Assembly (NCBI GenBank): GCA_964016985.1
Contig: OZ024831.1
Span: 25,393,948 to 25,457,947 of the forward strand
DNA length: 64,000 nucleotides
Origin: Anodontia alba
Taxonomy: Eukaryota; Mollusca; Bivalvia; Lucinida; Lucinidae
Reading direction: 5' to 3'
How positions within the stretch are numbered: position 1 is the stretch's first letter; the number at the start of each line of letters is the position of its first letter. The position numbers were made by a program, and so were the translations under genes. The notes under the pieces are model-generated. The model saw only the letters and a list, made by a program, of their open reading frames with translations. It had not been told where the DNA came from and searched no databases. Positions 54,736 to 64,000 of the stretch are shown piece after piece.

Positions 54736-54874
54736 GATGAACTCGAAACGAACCGTCTCGACAGGGTCTACACATCTCGCTATTTTGCTTTTCATTTCAG
54801 TTGATGTCCCTATTTGCGACAATGACCATTAAATTATGAAAAAAATCAACTTTAGAAACGCAGGGGTGAAAAGG
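54736..54874. repeat. Q-type remnant
   Basis: AAACGAACCGTCTCGACAGG-GTCTACAC and AGGGGTGAAAAGGTTAA are the right part of a TTAA-type Q element. Confidence 0.5.
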
Positions 54875-55087
54875 TTAACCCTTGTCCTGCTGAATAAATT
54901 AAGGTGCCACGCCCACTTCTAATTTTTAGCCAGTCAGATTACTTGATCCGGATTATTGCTGTAAATTAACATACTTAATGGAAACAGTGCAGATCCAGAT
55001 CAGTTAGCTTCTTCAGAAGCCAACTGATCTGGATCTACACTGTTTGCAAAGGCAGGGTATATCCGGGTTCAGCAGGACAAGGGTTAA
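54875..55087 (+). mobile_element. piggyBac-like MITE, family T (best copy)
   Basis: TTAA 54875-54878 and 55084-55087. TIR CCCTTGTCCTGCTGAA and its exact inverse TTCAGCAGGACAAGGG. Hairpin AGATCCAGATCAGTTAGCTT / AAGCCAACTGATCTGGATCT. Confidence 0.95.
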
Positions 55088-55436
55088 AATATGCAAATGG
55101 AACTCCAATCCAGCGTTCGTAATCGCACTATACTGATCATGTGCTACGTTCCTAACACACACACACGCGCGCGCTCTCACACACAGGCAGATGCTGTGCG
55201 GATCTTCGCTGTCTCCTGTGCACGATAAGAGTCGAGGTGAGACGAGGTCAGGCTTCGTTTTTTCCTCTCACATATGAGTTGCTCCATTTGAATTTATCTA
55301 AGCTTGGATAACGGCTGAGATTGTGTTATGGCAGTGAACAGAATACAATTTGCGAACCTCGGTATGAATCTTTGTCAGATGTAGCATAAGTTTTTATTTG
55401 GTAAACCACATTTATACTGTTTCAACGGTAAACAAT
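55088..55436. other. Short CA/CG/CT run; no gene
   Basis: ACACACACGCGCGCGCTCTC near 55158-55182; otherwise nothing recognised. Confidence 0.4.
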
Positions 55437-55438
55437 TA

Positions 55439-55752
55439 CATTCGACTCTCATTATCTCGACTTTGCTTATCTCGAATGACCGCTTATCTCGAAGTCAAAA
55501 TCTGGTTCCTGTTTTAACATGGAAATCTAACAACAGGTAACAAAATATTGTGGAAAAAGAGGAGCAATTTCTCCTCTTTTCCACAATATTTTCAATATAT
55601 CTCTACTTCAGGAGTCAAATTGCATATTCATCTTGTGAAATGTGGTAGTTAGGTTTTTTTTTCTCTCAATTCTGCAAATCTTATGGGTCGAGGTGCGGAT
55701 ATCTCAGTATTTCAGAGAGTCCCTTTGGCTTTGAGATAACGAGAGTCGACTG
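55439..55752. mobile_element. pogo/Tigger-like MITE, family P
   Basis: TA flanks at 55437 and 55753. TIR CATTCGACTCTCATTATCTC / GAGATAACGAGAGTCGACTG. Central GGAAAAAGAGGAGCAATTTC / CTCCTCTTTTCC. Opposite orientation to 18566. Confidence 0.9.
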
Positions 55753-56257
55753 TATATGGCGAACAAAATAAATGACAAAAGCGTTTCTTTTTTGTTTGGT
55801 TTTATCACTACTTGATTTAATCTAATTTTATGAATATAACAAGTAGTGATAAATGCACGAGATATTACTTATACATAGAAGATTTAAAAATTTTTGCATC
55901 AATAAAAGTTTCCACAATGAGCATCTTTATTTGTTATGCAGAGTATTAATTTGATTATCTCTTAAAGTGCCGAGGAAAATTTTAGCAGAGGATTTCTAAA
56001 TTTTCGTGTTATTTTTCAGAGCAAATAAGGATTGACATTTAATGTGAATCATCTGATGGCAGACGTACGGATGGAATACCTAGCCTTATGTTCTCTGAAA
56101 AAAAAATCAAAATGTCCTCTGCTACATGTACAGTTGCAAATTATACCACAGGGGTTAGTTGTTTTGTGCGTTTTCATAAAAATAAATGGACCGCACTGTA
56201 AGCCACATAGCCAATCTTGACTTTTAAAATCAATAAAAATATCTCCTCAAAAGGGCC
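55753..56257. other. No gene; short inverted repeat
   Basis: TATCACTACTTG (55803) and its inverse CAAGTAGTGATA (55840) form a small hairpin. Otherwise unassigned. Confidence 0.4.
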
Positions 56258-56486
56258 GAAATAGATACATGTTCAGGGAAAAGTAACCCTGTCAACACTG
56301 CTTTAATATCCCTTCTGAAAAGGTACCTACTCTAAAAGGACAGAATGTGCTCTCCACTTTGGATAAAAACATTTTATTTTAGAAAAGACACCTTTTAGAA
56401 AGGATTTGGTCTAAGGAAGTCATAAAAGTTGTCTTCCTTACAAAACATGGTGGAAATCTGCCATTTGTACCGAGTTCCATTAAACC
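56258..56486. mobile_element. Family K MITE
   Basis: GGAAAAGTAACCCTGTCAAC, TTCTGAAAAGGTACCTACTC and AAAACATGGTGGAAATCTGC / CGAGTTCCATTAA at the right. The left end is decayed. Confidence 0.7.
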
Positions 56487-57353
56487 GTTTATCGTCGTAG
56501 TTAAAATTGATATTTTTCACATTAAGTTGCAGCCTACACAGGTATTTAAAGATACATGTACACGAAATGGCAACCTCAAATAGAAGAAAAACAACAAAAA
56601 ACAAAAAACAAAACAAGTCATCTTATACACGCATTTTATATTTGTATCACTATCACTGGATTTGCATTCTTGGAATTGCATGATCTTCTATAAAGCCAGG
56701 ATGTTGTTCTGTTGGGAACGCATCCATCATCTCTAAACCTGTCTTACCATCAACGACAAAAACTTATTCAGTTTTCATCTGCGTCGAATATATAACTATA
56801 TAATGTTCGTGTTTTCTTCAATTAAAGCTCACCAAATATCACATTTTACGGAAAGAGGACATAATAGCCCTATCGAAATACAGGAACCACATCTCTAGGC
56901 TTTTTACCCGCTTCCGTATCACGCGCCGTTGTTGAATGTTACTCGGTATGGGTTGGTTTGCACACTAGATAGCAATTTATTCATCAATATCGTAAAATTC
57001 TTGTCTAAAGCTATTGGATTTACATGGAAGCTGTCACATTTAACCAGTTATTACATCTTTGAGCGAAGGTAAACGGAGAAGGCGGGCTGTCTGTTCTTTC
57101 TAATGGTAAAAGACTTTCTGCTTACGGAAATCATAAGTTTCCTTTTGTGATTGAAATCAATATTAGCCTTTGCTTATTTACAAAATATGTGGCTGTAAAA
57201 AAAGTCAGCGAGAAGCTTTGTAAAACATAATTTCTGTTTTTGTACTTATTCGTTTTGTTTTTCTTATTGATTATTTTTGTATCACTACAGACTACAAATA
57301 AAACAAAAGATTAGATGAAGTATTATAGCCTAAACCTAATCACATATGTCCCA
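56487..57353. other. No feature recognised
   Basis: Unique stretch of about 0.9 kb; short frames without domains. Confidence 0.4.
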
Positions 57354-57560
57354 AAATTCAGGCAAAACTGTCAATCAACAAGGATGACACGTACTCGAAA
57401 GAAGAACTATATACGGTCAATAAGGACGACACGTACCCGAAAGAAAACAATAGTGAACACACGTACCCGAAAAAACAGGGAACACACGAACCCGAAAGAA
57501 GAACAGTTTCTTCCTTCGGGTACGTGTCGTCCCATTTGACCGCTCGGTTTGCCTGAATTT
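57354..57560. mobile_element. Foldback with iterated CGTACCCGAAAGAA motif
   Basis: Ends AAATTCAGGCAAA / TTTGCCTGAATTT. Inside, ACACGTACTCGAAAGAA-type units occur four times (57388, 57428, 57460, 57484), and one inverted copy TTCCTTCGGGTACGTGTCGT lies at 57513. Single copy in the window. Confidence 0.8.
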
Positions 57561-57720
57561 ATCCTGGATGCTGCCTCATTATCGCATTGTTGGACAACTG
57601 AAATTACAAAGGCGTGCATAGTAAATAAATAAATAAATAAGGGAAACAGTTTTATTAACAATAGGTATTAACAGTTTCACTACAGCTGTTTGGTAGCCGT
57701 AAAACGTCTTCTCGTACTTC

Positions 57721-57765
57721 CAGTACGAAAACATGCCTATTCAAATAATACTATATTATAGCCCA
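57721..57765 (-). mobile_element. Family M end fragment
   Basis: GTACGAAAACATGCCTATTC then AAATAATACTATATTATAG: only one terminus remains. Confidence 0.7.
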
Positions 57766-57779
57766 TTTCGTGATCTTTT

Positions 57780-57887
57780 GAAAAATGTGAGGGTTATTGA
57801 CGAGGCCTAATCGGCCACAATAGCTACATTGTTGTCTGTCCCATAAAAATGGACACTTCAGCTGGTTTATTTATTTTATTTTATTTT

Positions 57888-57922
<35 letters not shown>

Positions 57923-57957
57923 ATTGCTCTCAAGAGTCAGTCCTCTTTGAATCTATC
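57780..57957 (+). repeat. Local duplication, copy 1, with (TG)n
   Basis: GAGGCCTAATCGGCCACAAT, GGACACTTCAGCTGG and TTGCTCTCAAGAG correspond to 58560-58720. (TTTTA)n and (TG)15 (57892-57920) expanded between them. Confidence 0.6.
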
Positions 57958-58237
57958 CATCACGAAAACATACCTATATAATTTTGACCCCCTTAAACCC
58001 CACTTTTATACAGTAAAACTGGGGTTTACAGGGGTATACATTATTTTTCTTATTTCTACTCAAAAACATAGAATGTGGGTACTCGTTAGAACCGCCTCGG
58101 CGAGGCGGTTCTAACGAGTACCCACAATCTATGTTTTGAGCCGAAATATGAAAAATTATCAGAGTTTTTTATCTGAAAATTTTCAGTTTTTGGAGTTGAA
58201 TTTTTCTATATATTTGAATAGGCGTGTTTTCGTAATG
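57958..58237 (+). mobile_element. Palindrome-core MITE, family M
   Basis: 280 bp, CATCACGAAAACATACC to GGCGTGTTTTCGTAATG. Inserted just after the local duplication. Confidence 0.96.
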
Positions 58238-58559
58238 TATATGATCTTTCAGTGATGATTGATTGGTAAAAAGATTGTCTTCGTTTACCTTATGAGAAAA
58301 CTTGCTGAAAACAACAGTTAAGGTGACTTCATGTAAAGAGACAAATTCGGACTACTTGCATAAATTGACAATATATGAAACCAAACATGTCGAGGCTAAG
58401 GGTATGCACAAGTATACAAGTTCTCCTAATTTTGAAATGTCTCCACAACAGTTTCGGTTTGGACACATACCCTCGTAGAAATTAAAGACAGCCGGATGGT
58501 TGTATGTTCAGGACATTTTAGAATTCGCAAACTGTAGTTACTTTTTCTGGTCAGTTGTG
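58238..58559. other. No feature recognised
   Basis: Nothing supported. Confidence 0.4.
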
Positions 58560-58720
58560 GTCAGTGAGCCCATTCTGAGGATTTTTGAAAATTTATGAGA
58601 GTCACTGATGTGGCCTAATTGGCCGCAATTAACTGGTCTCGCCCAGAAAACGTGACACTTCATCTTCTCTGGTTTTGTGTTTGTGTTTATTGCTCTCAAG
58701 GGGCATTTCTTTTAGATATT
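58560..58720 (+). repeat. Local duplication, copy 2
   Basis: GATGTGGCCTAATTGGCCGC, CGTGACACTTCATCTTCTCTGG-type sequence and TATTGCTCTCAAGGGGC match copy 1 about 780 bp away. This copy has no expanded microsatellite and no M insertion. Confidence 0.6.
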
Positions 58721-58992
58721 ATTCAATAATATTTACCTACATATTCGGAAACATTAACTCCTTTTTGGACAAGTCCAATTTAGTTCTTGCTGAGGCGTCT
58801 AAATAGCATCCGAATGAGTAGCAAATAGTGTGATTTTTCTCAAGTCTGTCTCTCCAAACACTTAGGGGAAGTTCGGTACTTGTTTATTTGTTTCAGAAAA
58901 CTTGTATAAAATTGCATCCTTGAAATTGGCCAAGTTAGTTTTTATAAAATAATTTTGCCATATTATTTCTTATCATTCATTTGAAAAACAGA
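58721..58992. other. Q-type remnant
   Basis: CTCAAGTCTGTCTCTCCAAACA-CTTAGGGGAAG (58838-58870) is the Q terminal motif; the hairpin is lost. Confidence 0.4.
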
Positions 58993-59290
58993 AAACGAGC
59001 TTGCTTATAAATATGTATGTAATTAACCTTTGCCACTCCCTGGACAAATTCAGCAGACGACAAAATGATATTTTCCTTTTTAAGAAACAAGGTGTTGCCA
59101 TTTCATGCAAATTGTCTCCTAATGTCAAAGGAGACAATTTGCATGAACTGTCAAAGCCTATTTTATGGAAAACAAATAAGAAATATTTCTTTCAAAATAT
59201 CGCCTGCTGATTTGTTTTACAAAAAAAAAAAAAAAAAAAAATAAAAAAAAAAATAAATAATAAAAAAAAAAAAATAAAAAAAGCGTTAAC
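58993..59290. mobile_element. Family R element with octamer hairpin
   Basis: TTAACCTTTGCCACTCCCTG left end. CAGCAGACGACA near 59052 and CGCCTGCTGATTT near 59200. Hairpin ATGCAAATTGTCTCC / GGAGACAATTTGCAT with octamers at 59105-59112 and 59137-59144. A 60-base A-rich run follows (59221-59281). Confidence 0.75.
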
Positions 59291-60208
59291 CATAGGAAAT
59301 GTGGCTAAATCATAACTACGTCACCTGCTCTTTACTTAACCCGCAATTATTACACATACCTTTATTAAAATGTAAATGACATACTTGTATTTGCTGATGT
59401 CATAACCAATCAAATTAAACCATAAATCAAAAACGACAACAAGTAAACAAAATAGATGGTGTAGTATACCAACCGACATTGTGGTTGTATGCAATTGTCC
59501 CAAGCCTTACCCTTTAAGAATTATTATTTTTATCATTCAGAGAAATTCGGCATTAAAATTGCATGTGAATTGTATGACCAGCATATGTTTCACATGAAAG
59601 TCAAGCCCGATTTTCCTGAAAAATAATAAAAGTAAGTAATTCAAAATATCTGTCGCAGTTGCGGTTGGCTCTTTAAGGCTACATACTTTAACAGTCTGTG
59701 TTCAAATTCCTGGAAAATAGGTCTTGATATTACATGCAAATTGTCTACAAAATTAGAAAATTATTTTAAAATAGCGTCTGCTGGATTTATGATATACATC
59801 AGATTAAAAGATGACCCAGTAATACATTACGTCCGAAAAAGGACCTGGACAAACAGTGTTGGTTCAGATCAACGCGTAGTCTGATCGTTGTCTACAATGT
59901 TTGAGTCGACTTGACTGACTTGTTTAAATTTCAGGACAAGTATGGATAGAATAAGATGCCCGAATATTTATGATGGTACAGAACTTTAAAGCGCAACGCG
60001 CGAAATTTTCCTTAAAAAACCCCAGAAACTTCTCCTTTCGTTGTTGTAGTCTACAGTAACCATCGAACACTAAAGCGGGCGACGAAGGTCCTGTTTAGAC
60101 AGCGTGACTGCACATGCTGATCTGTGCCGCATCATCTGACATAAGGATCTTTCCGAACATTGTGAATAAAAATAGGAGCAGCTTCACTGTTTTACTCGCA
60201 TTTATCCT
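59291..60208. repeat. R and Q remnants
   Basis: An octamer ATGCAAAT at 59734-59741 sits in CTGGAAAATAGGTCTTGATA (family R). A decayed Q hairpin GGTTCAGATCAACGCGTAGT / CTGATCGTTGTCTACAATG lies at 59848-59903. No gene. Confidence 0.5.
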
Positions 60209-60486
60209 CATCACGAAAACATGCCTATATAGTTTTGACCCCTTTAAACCCCACTTTTATAACGTAAAACTGGGGTTTACAGGGGTATACATTATTTTTC
60301 TTATTTCTGCTCAAAAACATAGATTTTGGGTTCTCGTTAGAACCGCCTCGGTGAGGCGGTTCTAACGAGTACCCAAAATCTATGTTTTGATCAGAAATAT
60401 GAAAACTATCAGAACTTTTATCTGAAATCTTTCAGATTTTAGTGGTGAAATTTTCAATATATTTGAATAGGCGAGTTTTCGAAATG
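60209..60486 (+). mobile_element. Palindrome-core MITE, family M
   Basis: 278 bp. CATCACGAAAACATGCC to GGCGAGTTTTCGAAATG. Arms GATTTTGGGTTCTCGTT / CGAGTACCCAAAATC show one change carried in both arms (TTTGGG/CCCAAA instead of TGTGGG/CCCACA). Confidence 0.95.
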
Positions 60487-60524
60487 TAATTTTTGAACGA
60501 CTCAAATTGATTATCTGGTGTTGT

Positions 60525-60715
60525 ATAGAATAAATGCTGAAGAACATCTACCACTCTCTGTGCAACTTCAACAGATTACAACATGATGATATTTTTTATG
60601 TTCTCTAGAAAATGACGTGTCATGCAATTAATTGTCTCCTTAAGTCTTGTTTCTGTGAAAAATACGAAAAATATTTCAAAATCCTGTCTGCTGAAATATT
60701 TACCCAGCATGCTAA
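60525..60715. repeat. Family R element
   Basis: TTCAACAGATTACAACATGA left. GTCATGCAATTAATTGTCTCC has a damaged octamer. CCTGTCTGCTGAAATATTTA and GCTAAGCGTTGAACG right. Confidence 0.55.
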
Positions 60716-61356
60716 GCGTTGAACGTGAAAGAGTCTAACCTCATTTTAGGCATTTTCTTTGATCTGGGTCTGCACTGTTTGCTCAAGTAAACATGGTAAT
60801 AACAACTCTATACATGTATAAAAGTTTGGGGGTGGGGGCAGTTCATAATTAAAGTCAGTTGTGTTTTTCTCAAGTTGTGTCCTTGCAATAGAACCAGACC
60901 AAACATAAGCTTATATTTCGCGCAAAGAAACAATAAAAGTTCAAGAAAAGCAGCCATCAAAGCTGGAGAGAAATGCCTTTCCAGGGCACCACAATCGATC
61001 ACAATTTGCAAAACAGAACCATTAATAATGCGTTTTCAAGTGACAACACAAATAAAAAGCAAGCCAACTTAGTTTCAGAAACTGCGAACAGCACCAGAAT
61101 TTTGTCCCAGTGTCCCTTGGACTATGCGTCATTTTGTCCTCATCTTATTCTCAAGGAAACTGACAATCTGCAGCGGTAATTACTAGGGCCATTTATCACT
61201 ATGGACTTCTCTGCCACCTCGGACGACCTCAAGTCACCTTCGACGGAAATTGGGTGGCAAAATCTGTTTTACTTTGTTATAGGAGATGTTATTTCTAAAC
61301 GAAAGAGAAATGCGATATGGTACTAATGATAATGTAAAGATTTCTCAATAGGGGAT
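60716..61356. other. No gene; Q half-hairpin
   Basis: TTGATCTGGGTCTGCACTGT at 60759 is one Q arm. Open frames near 60870-61180 on both strands have no domain. Confidence 0.4.
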
Positions 61357-61625
61357 GAAGTTGGGTTTTCTTAAAATGAGATGAAAGACGTACTCTGTTC
61401 TGAATTGTATTTGTCTTAAATATTCTCATAGGCAGGTCTAAGCCAACAATGTGGACCCTGGTCAAACTGCTTCTGAAGTTGGGTCTTCTTTAAGTGAGAT
61501 GAAAGACGCACTGTATTCTACCATATTTGGCCAAATTATTCTGACAGACAGGCCTCAGCAAACAGTGTGGACCCGGACCAAATTGAGCAGTTTGATCAGG
61601 GTCTACACTGTTTGCCACCCCGTCA
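61357..61625. repeat. Tandemly duplicated Q element
   Basis: GAAGTTGGGT(T/C)TTCTT begins at 61357 and 61475, a ~118-bp unit repeated. Each unit includes GTGGACCC(T/G)G and TC.GACAGGCCT.A-like Q sequence. The second ends in a hairpin with TTTGATCAGGGTCTACACTG. Confidence 0.7.
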
Positions 61626-61850
61626 CAACATTATAATACCTTATTAGGTAGTCAAATAGGCGTGTATTCCGTGATTGTGGCTTTTTCTGGGTAGTACTAT
61701 ATTTAGATTATTTTATTAAATTTTAGGACAGTATAGTAAGAGGCTCATTTATCCGAATACTTATGGTAAATAAAGTAAGCAAGCGAACAATAAACATGTA
61801 TTATTTCTTGCTTTAAATATGAAACGTACATGTAAAATGGAATAAACGTC

Positions 61851-61853
<3 letters not shown>
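61626..61853. other. No feature recognised
   Basis: Q-like ATCCGAATACTTATGGTAAA at 61751; otherwise nothing. Confidence 0.4.
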
Positions 61854-61884
<31 letters not shown>

Positions 61885-62275
61885 GTAGCAATTATTATTA
61901 TTATTAAAAATTAGAAAAAAATATGATTGTTATTATTATAAATATAAAAAAAAAAAAAATAAAATAAATAAATACATAAATTTATAAAAAATGGACGAAA
62001 AAAAATAGGATATTACATTTGGGATTGATATTATATCAGATAGCACCAATTCTTGTGCTTTTAAGAGTAATAATTAATTGTAGTTCTATTTTATTGTTTT
62101 AAGATTAATTTTAGTTACATTTAATCTTAAATTTCTTCAAGAGCTTAATCTCTAAGAAAGCAACAACAGTTTATAATAATAATAATAATAATAATAGTGG
62201 TAGTTCTAAATTATAATAATAATAATAATGATAGTTCTAAACTATAATGATAATAATAATAATAATAATAATTTT
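61854..62275. repeat. AAT-rich microsatellite block
   Basis: (AAT)n at 61854-61883, 62175-62196, 62212-62229 and 62247-62272, with (ATT)n inverted at 61891-61906. They are separated by AT-rich sequence, and (GATAGTTCTAAA) units repeat near 62200 and 62230. Confidence 0.9.
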
Positions 62276-62828
62276 ACTTGAACACAATTCATTTATATTG
62301 CAGCTTTTGGCTTTACCGTATGATTCCGATGTATAAAGATATGCAAATATTTTGTTTTTGGCATTTGTTTTATATCAGTTTTGTCCAGTATTCAAGGTTT
62401 TTTCTGCTTGAATGTTATTTATTTAATGAATGAGTTCCGTAAGTTCAGGTAATATAACAGAAAGCCACAAATTTGAAAAATAATTCAAACAATTGCTTTC
62501 GAAAAGAACGAAACTATCTTATGCACTGGTTATTTTTTAGGCAAAGCTAAAATTACATTGTTGAAATCCATCCTTTAATTTAGAGTTATTCATTTTCGAT
62601 ACAATCATCAAATGTCCTTAACTAACCCATACGGATCAATGTCAATCTAACACTTTTCGCAAATATTTGTTGAAACCATACAAACCAATGTTAATAGCAT
62701 AAGTAAATTTGCGATTATATTTAAACATGTCCAACAATGCTTTGTCCAGAGGAAATATTTTACTTTGTTAGGTAGTTATATGGAAGAACCGCTTGAAACA
62801 GATGATTCTTCTCCATAATGTTACTATG

Positions 62829-62832
<4 letters not shown>
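62276..62832. other. No feature recognised
   Basis: AT-rich, unique, no coding support. Confidence 0.4.

Positions 62833-62900
<68 letters not shown>
62833..62900. repeat. (GA)n microsatellite
   Basis: About 34 GA units. Confidence 0.99.
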
Positions 62901-62903
<3 letters not shown>

Positions 62904-62994
62904 TTCTCTTTTAAAGACTATCTCTCAATTATAGCCATTTCTAATCCCCAGCCTCCTCCTCCATCTCATTCTGAAATCCTTAATAGAGTAACAA

Positions 62995-63290
62995 TTAATA
63001 TGGTCCAAAGGGTAGCAATTTCTTCCGTTTTAGAGTACATCTCTTTTCGGAAAGGGGGCAGAGCAATTCTGACAGAATTGCCTCCACTGAAAGTGTATTC
63101 GTTTCCTTTAAACCAAAAGCCACCAAGCTCATGTGGGTAAAGCGAACATGAATGTGCTTTTAGAAATAGTTGTTGTATTAGCATGGTGTCGTCATAGAAA
63201 TGAGAAATAACCAGAAGAATTTCACAAACTTTTTCTAGTAGATCATAGCAGAAAATCGAAAATCTGCCAAATGTAGTCAGACCCCTTAAT
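62995..63290. mobile_element. Family K MITE, expanded
   Basis: GGTAGCAATTTCTTCCGTTT, TTTTAGAGTACATCTCTTTT and GAAAGGGGGCAGAGCAATTC. The right end AAATCTGCCAAATGTAGTCA-GACCCCTTAA is good. Extra sequence (63120-63225) separates the halves. Confidence 0.65.
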
Positions 63291-63685
63291 CTGTGCGTTT
63301 ACCTTAGCTGAGCAGGCTATATTCAGTAGTACGAGAACTGCAGTGCGACCTCTTTCAAACAATCCACTCTTTGGAACACACAAAATTGTCTGTTGTAGAC
63401 AGATGGCTATTATATTGTTGAAAGATTAAAACAACACTTTGGGAAAGAAGAAAAGTGGCCGATATAGGGAAGTGGCTGTTGTTGAGTGGCCCATCCGTGT
63501 ACATCAAACATGGATAAGACAGACCACATATTAATGCTTACATTTGTGTCATATTTGGTAACTGTGAATAAAAACCAGAACAGATTATCCATTAAATTAA
63601 ACAAAATAAAGATGGAAGAAAGTTTCCATAAACAGAGAAGATTTAAAATAATTAGTATTCCATGACTCCATCAAAACAATTTACG
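63291..63685. other. No feature recognised
   Basis: Nothing supported. Confidence 0.4.
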
Positions 63686-63915
63686 ACACAACGTGAGAAA
63701 ACGTACCTTCTAACGTACGCCCAACAAAGGCATAAAATAGCCCGTCCGGGTGCGCAGTCTGATCAGAGTCTTCGTTGTCCGTATGAAGAAACTTTCTAAC
63801 CATGGCTATCCAAGATGCGCCCAGGGAAGATTCTCATCAGACTGCGCGAATGCGCAGTCTGATCTGAAATTTCACTGGGCGCACGTCTAAAAGAGCGTTT
63901 TCTATCGCTGCAGTA
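63686..63915. mobile_element. Two-hairpin MITE, family D
   Basis: AACGTGAGAAAACGTACCTT ... GGGCGCACGTCTAAAAGAGCG. Second hairpin ATTCTCATCAGACTGCGCG / CGCAGTCTGATCTGAAAT; linker TGGCTATCCAAGATGCGCCC. Confidence 0.85.
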
Positions 63916-64000
63916 CATATTATGAAAAAAATAAAAAAGAAAAAACAACACCAATAATAATATTAAACTGTAAAGGTCATACTAAAGTATGAAATGTCAA
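63916..64000. other. Window end, no feature
   Basis: AT-rich; nothing recognised. Confidence 0.4.

Overview
The window is eukaryotic DNA with no bacterial gene layout. It is AT-rich, crowded with short non-autonomous transposons, tRNA-derived SINEs and microsatellites, and has one recognisable coding exon. That exon (minus strand, 28791-29134) encodes a labial/Hox1-class homeodomain, so this is an animal Hox1 locus. The Hox1 homeodomain type, the SINE types and the many foldback MITEs suggest a lophotrochozoan, most likely a bivalve mollusc. The species is not identified.

Layout: Hox1 is transcribed leftwards. The exon holds the last 22 residues before the homeodomain, the whole homeodomain and a 31-residue tail ending in a stop. 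Exon 1, which should carry the WM hexapeptide, was not found between 29135 and 64000. If it lies outside, the right 35 kb is a single Hox1 intron. If cluster order is canonical, the left 28 kb is the anterior (3') flank of the Hox cluster. A probable 3' UTR follows the stop (28249-28790).

The rest is a mosaic of repeats, named here for reference. Family M has 22 near-complete and 3 fragmentary copies of about 275 bp, with ends CAT...ATG, a 20-bp TIR and a roughly 100-bp central palindrome. Family T is piggyBac-like (TTAA, CCCTTGTCCTGCTGAA). The Q elements carry a hairpin built on AAACAGTGTAGACCCTGATC, several with TTAA/CCC ends. Family P is pogo/Tigger-like (TA-CAGT ends). Family K has TTAAGGGG ends, F is a TTAA foldback, G has GGGCCCAGTTGTTCAAA ends, D has two hairpins, R carries octamer motifs, and E and C carry M-like cores. 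There are also two long inverted-repeat elements (7624-8522 and 15263-16171), SINEs and two tandem-repeat blocks. No transposase or reverse transcriptase reading frame was seen, so every element would depend on enzymes supplied elsewhere.

The most unusual signal is modularity. The same palindromic core (GTTAGAANCGCCTC and its complement) sits inside element families whose terminal repeats are unrelated, and a second GATCAG-type core is likewise shared between families. Arms stay matched as sequence diverges, and deletions cluster at the palindrome centre. The elements also disperse octamer, CRE/CCAAT and YY1/PHO-like motifs around the Hox1 exon.
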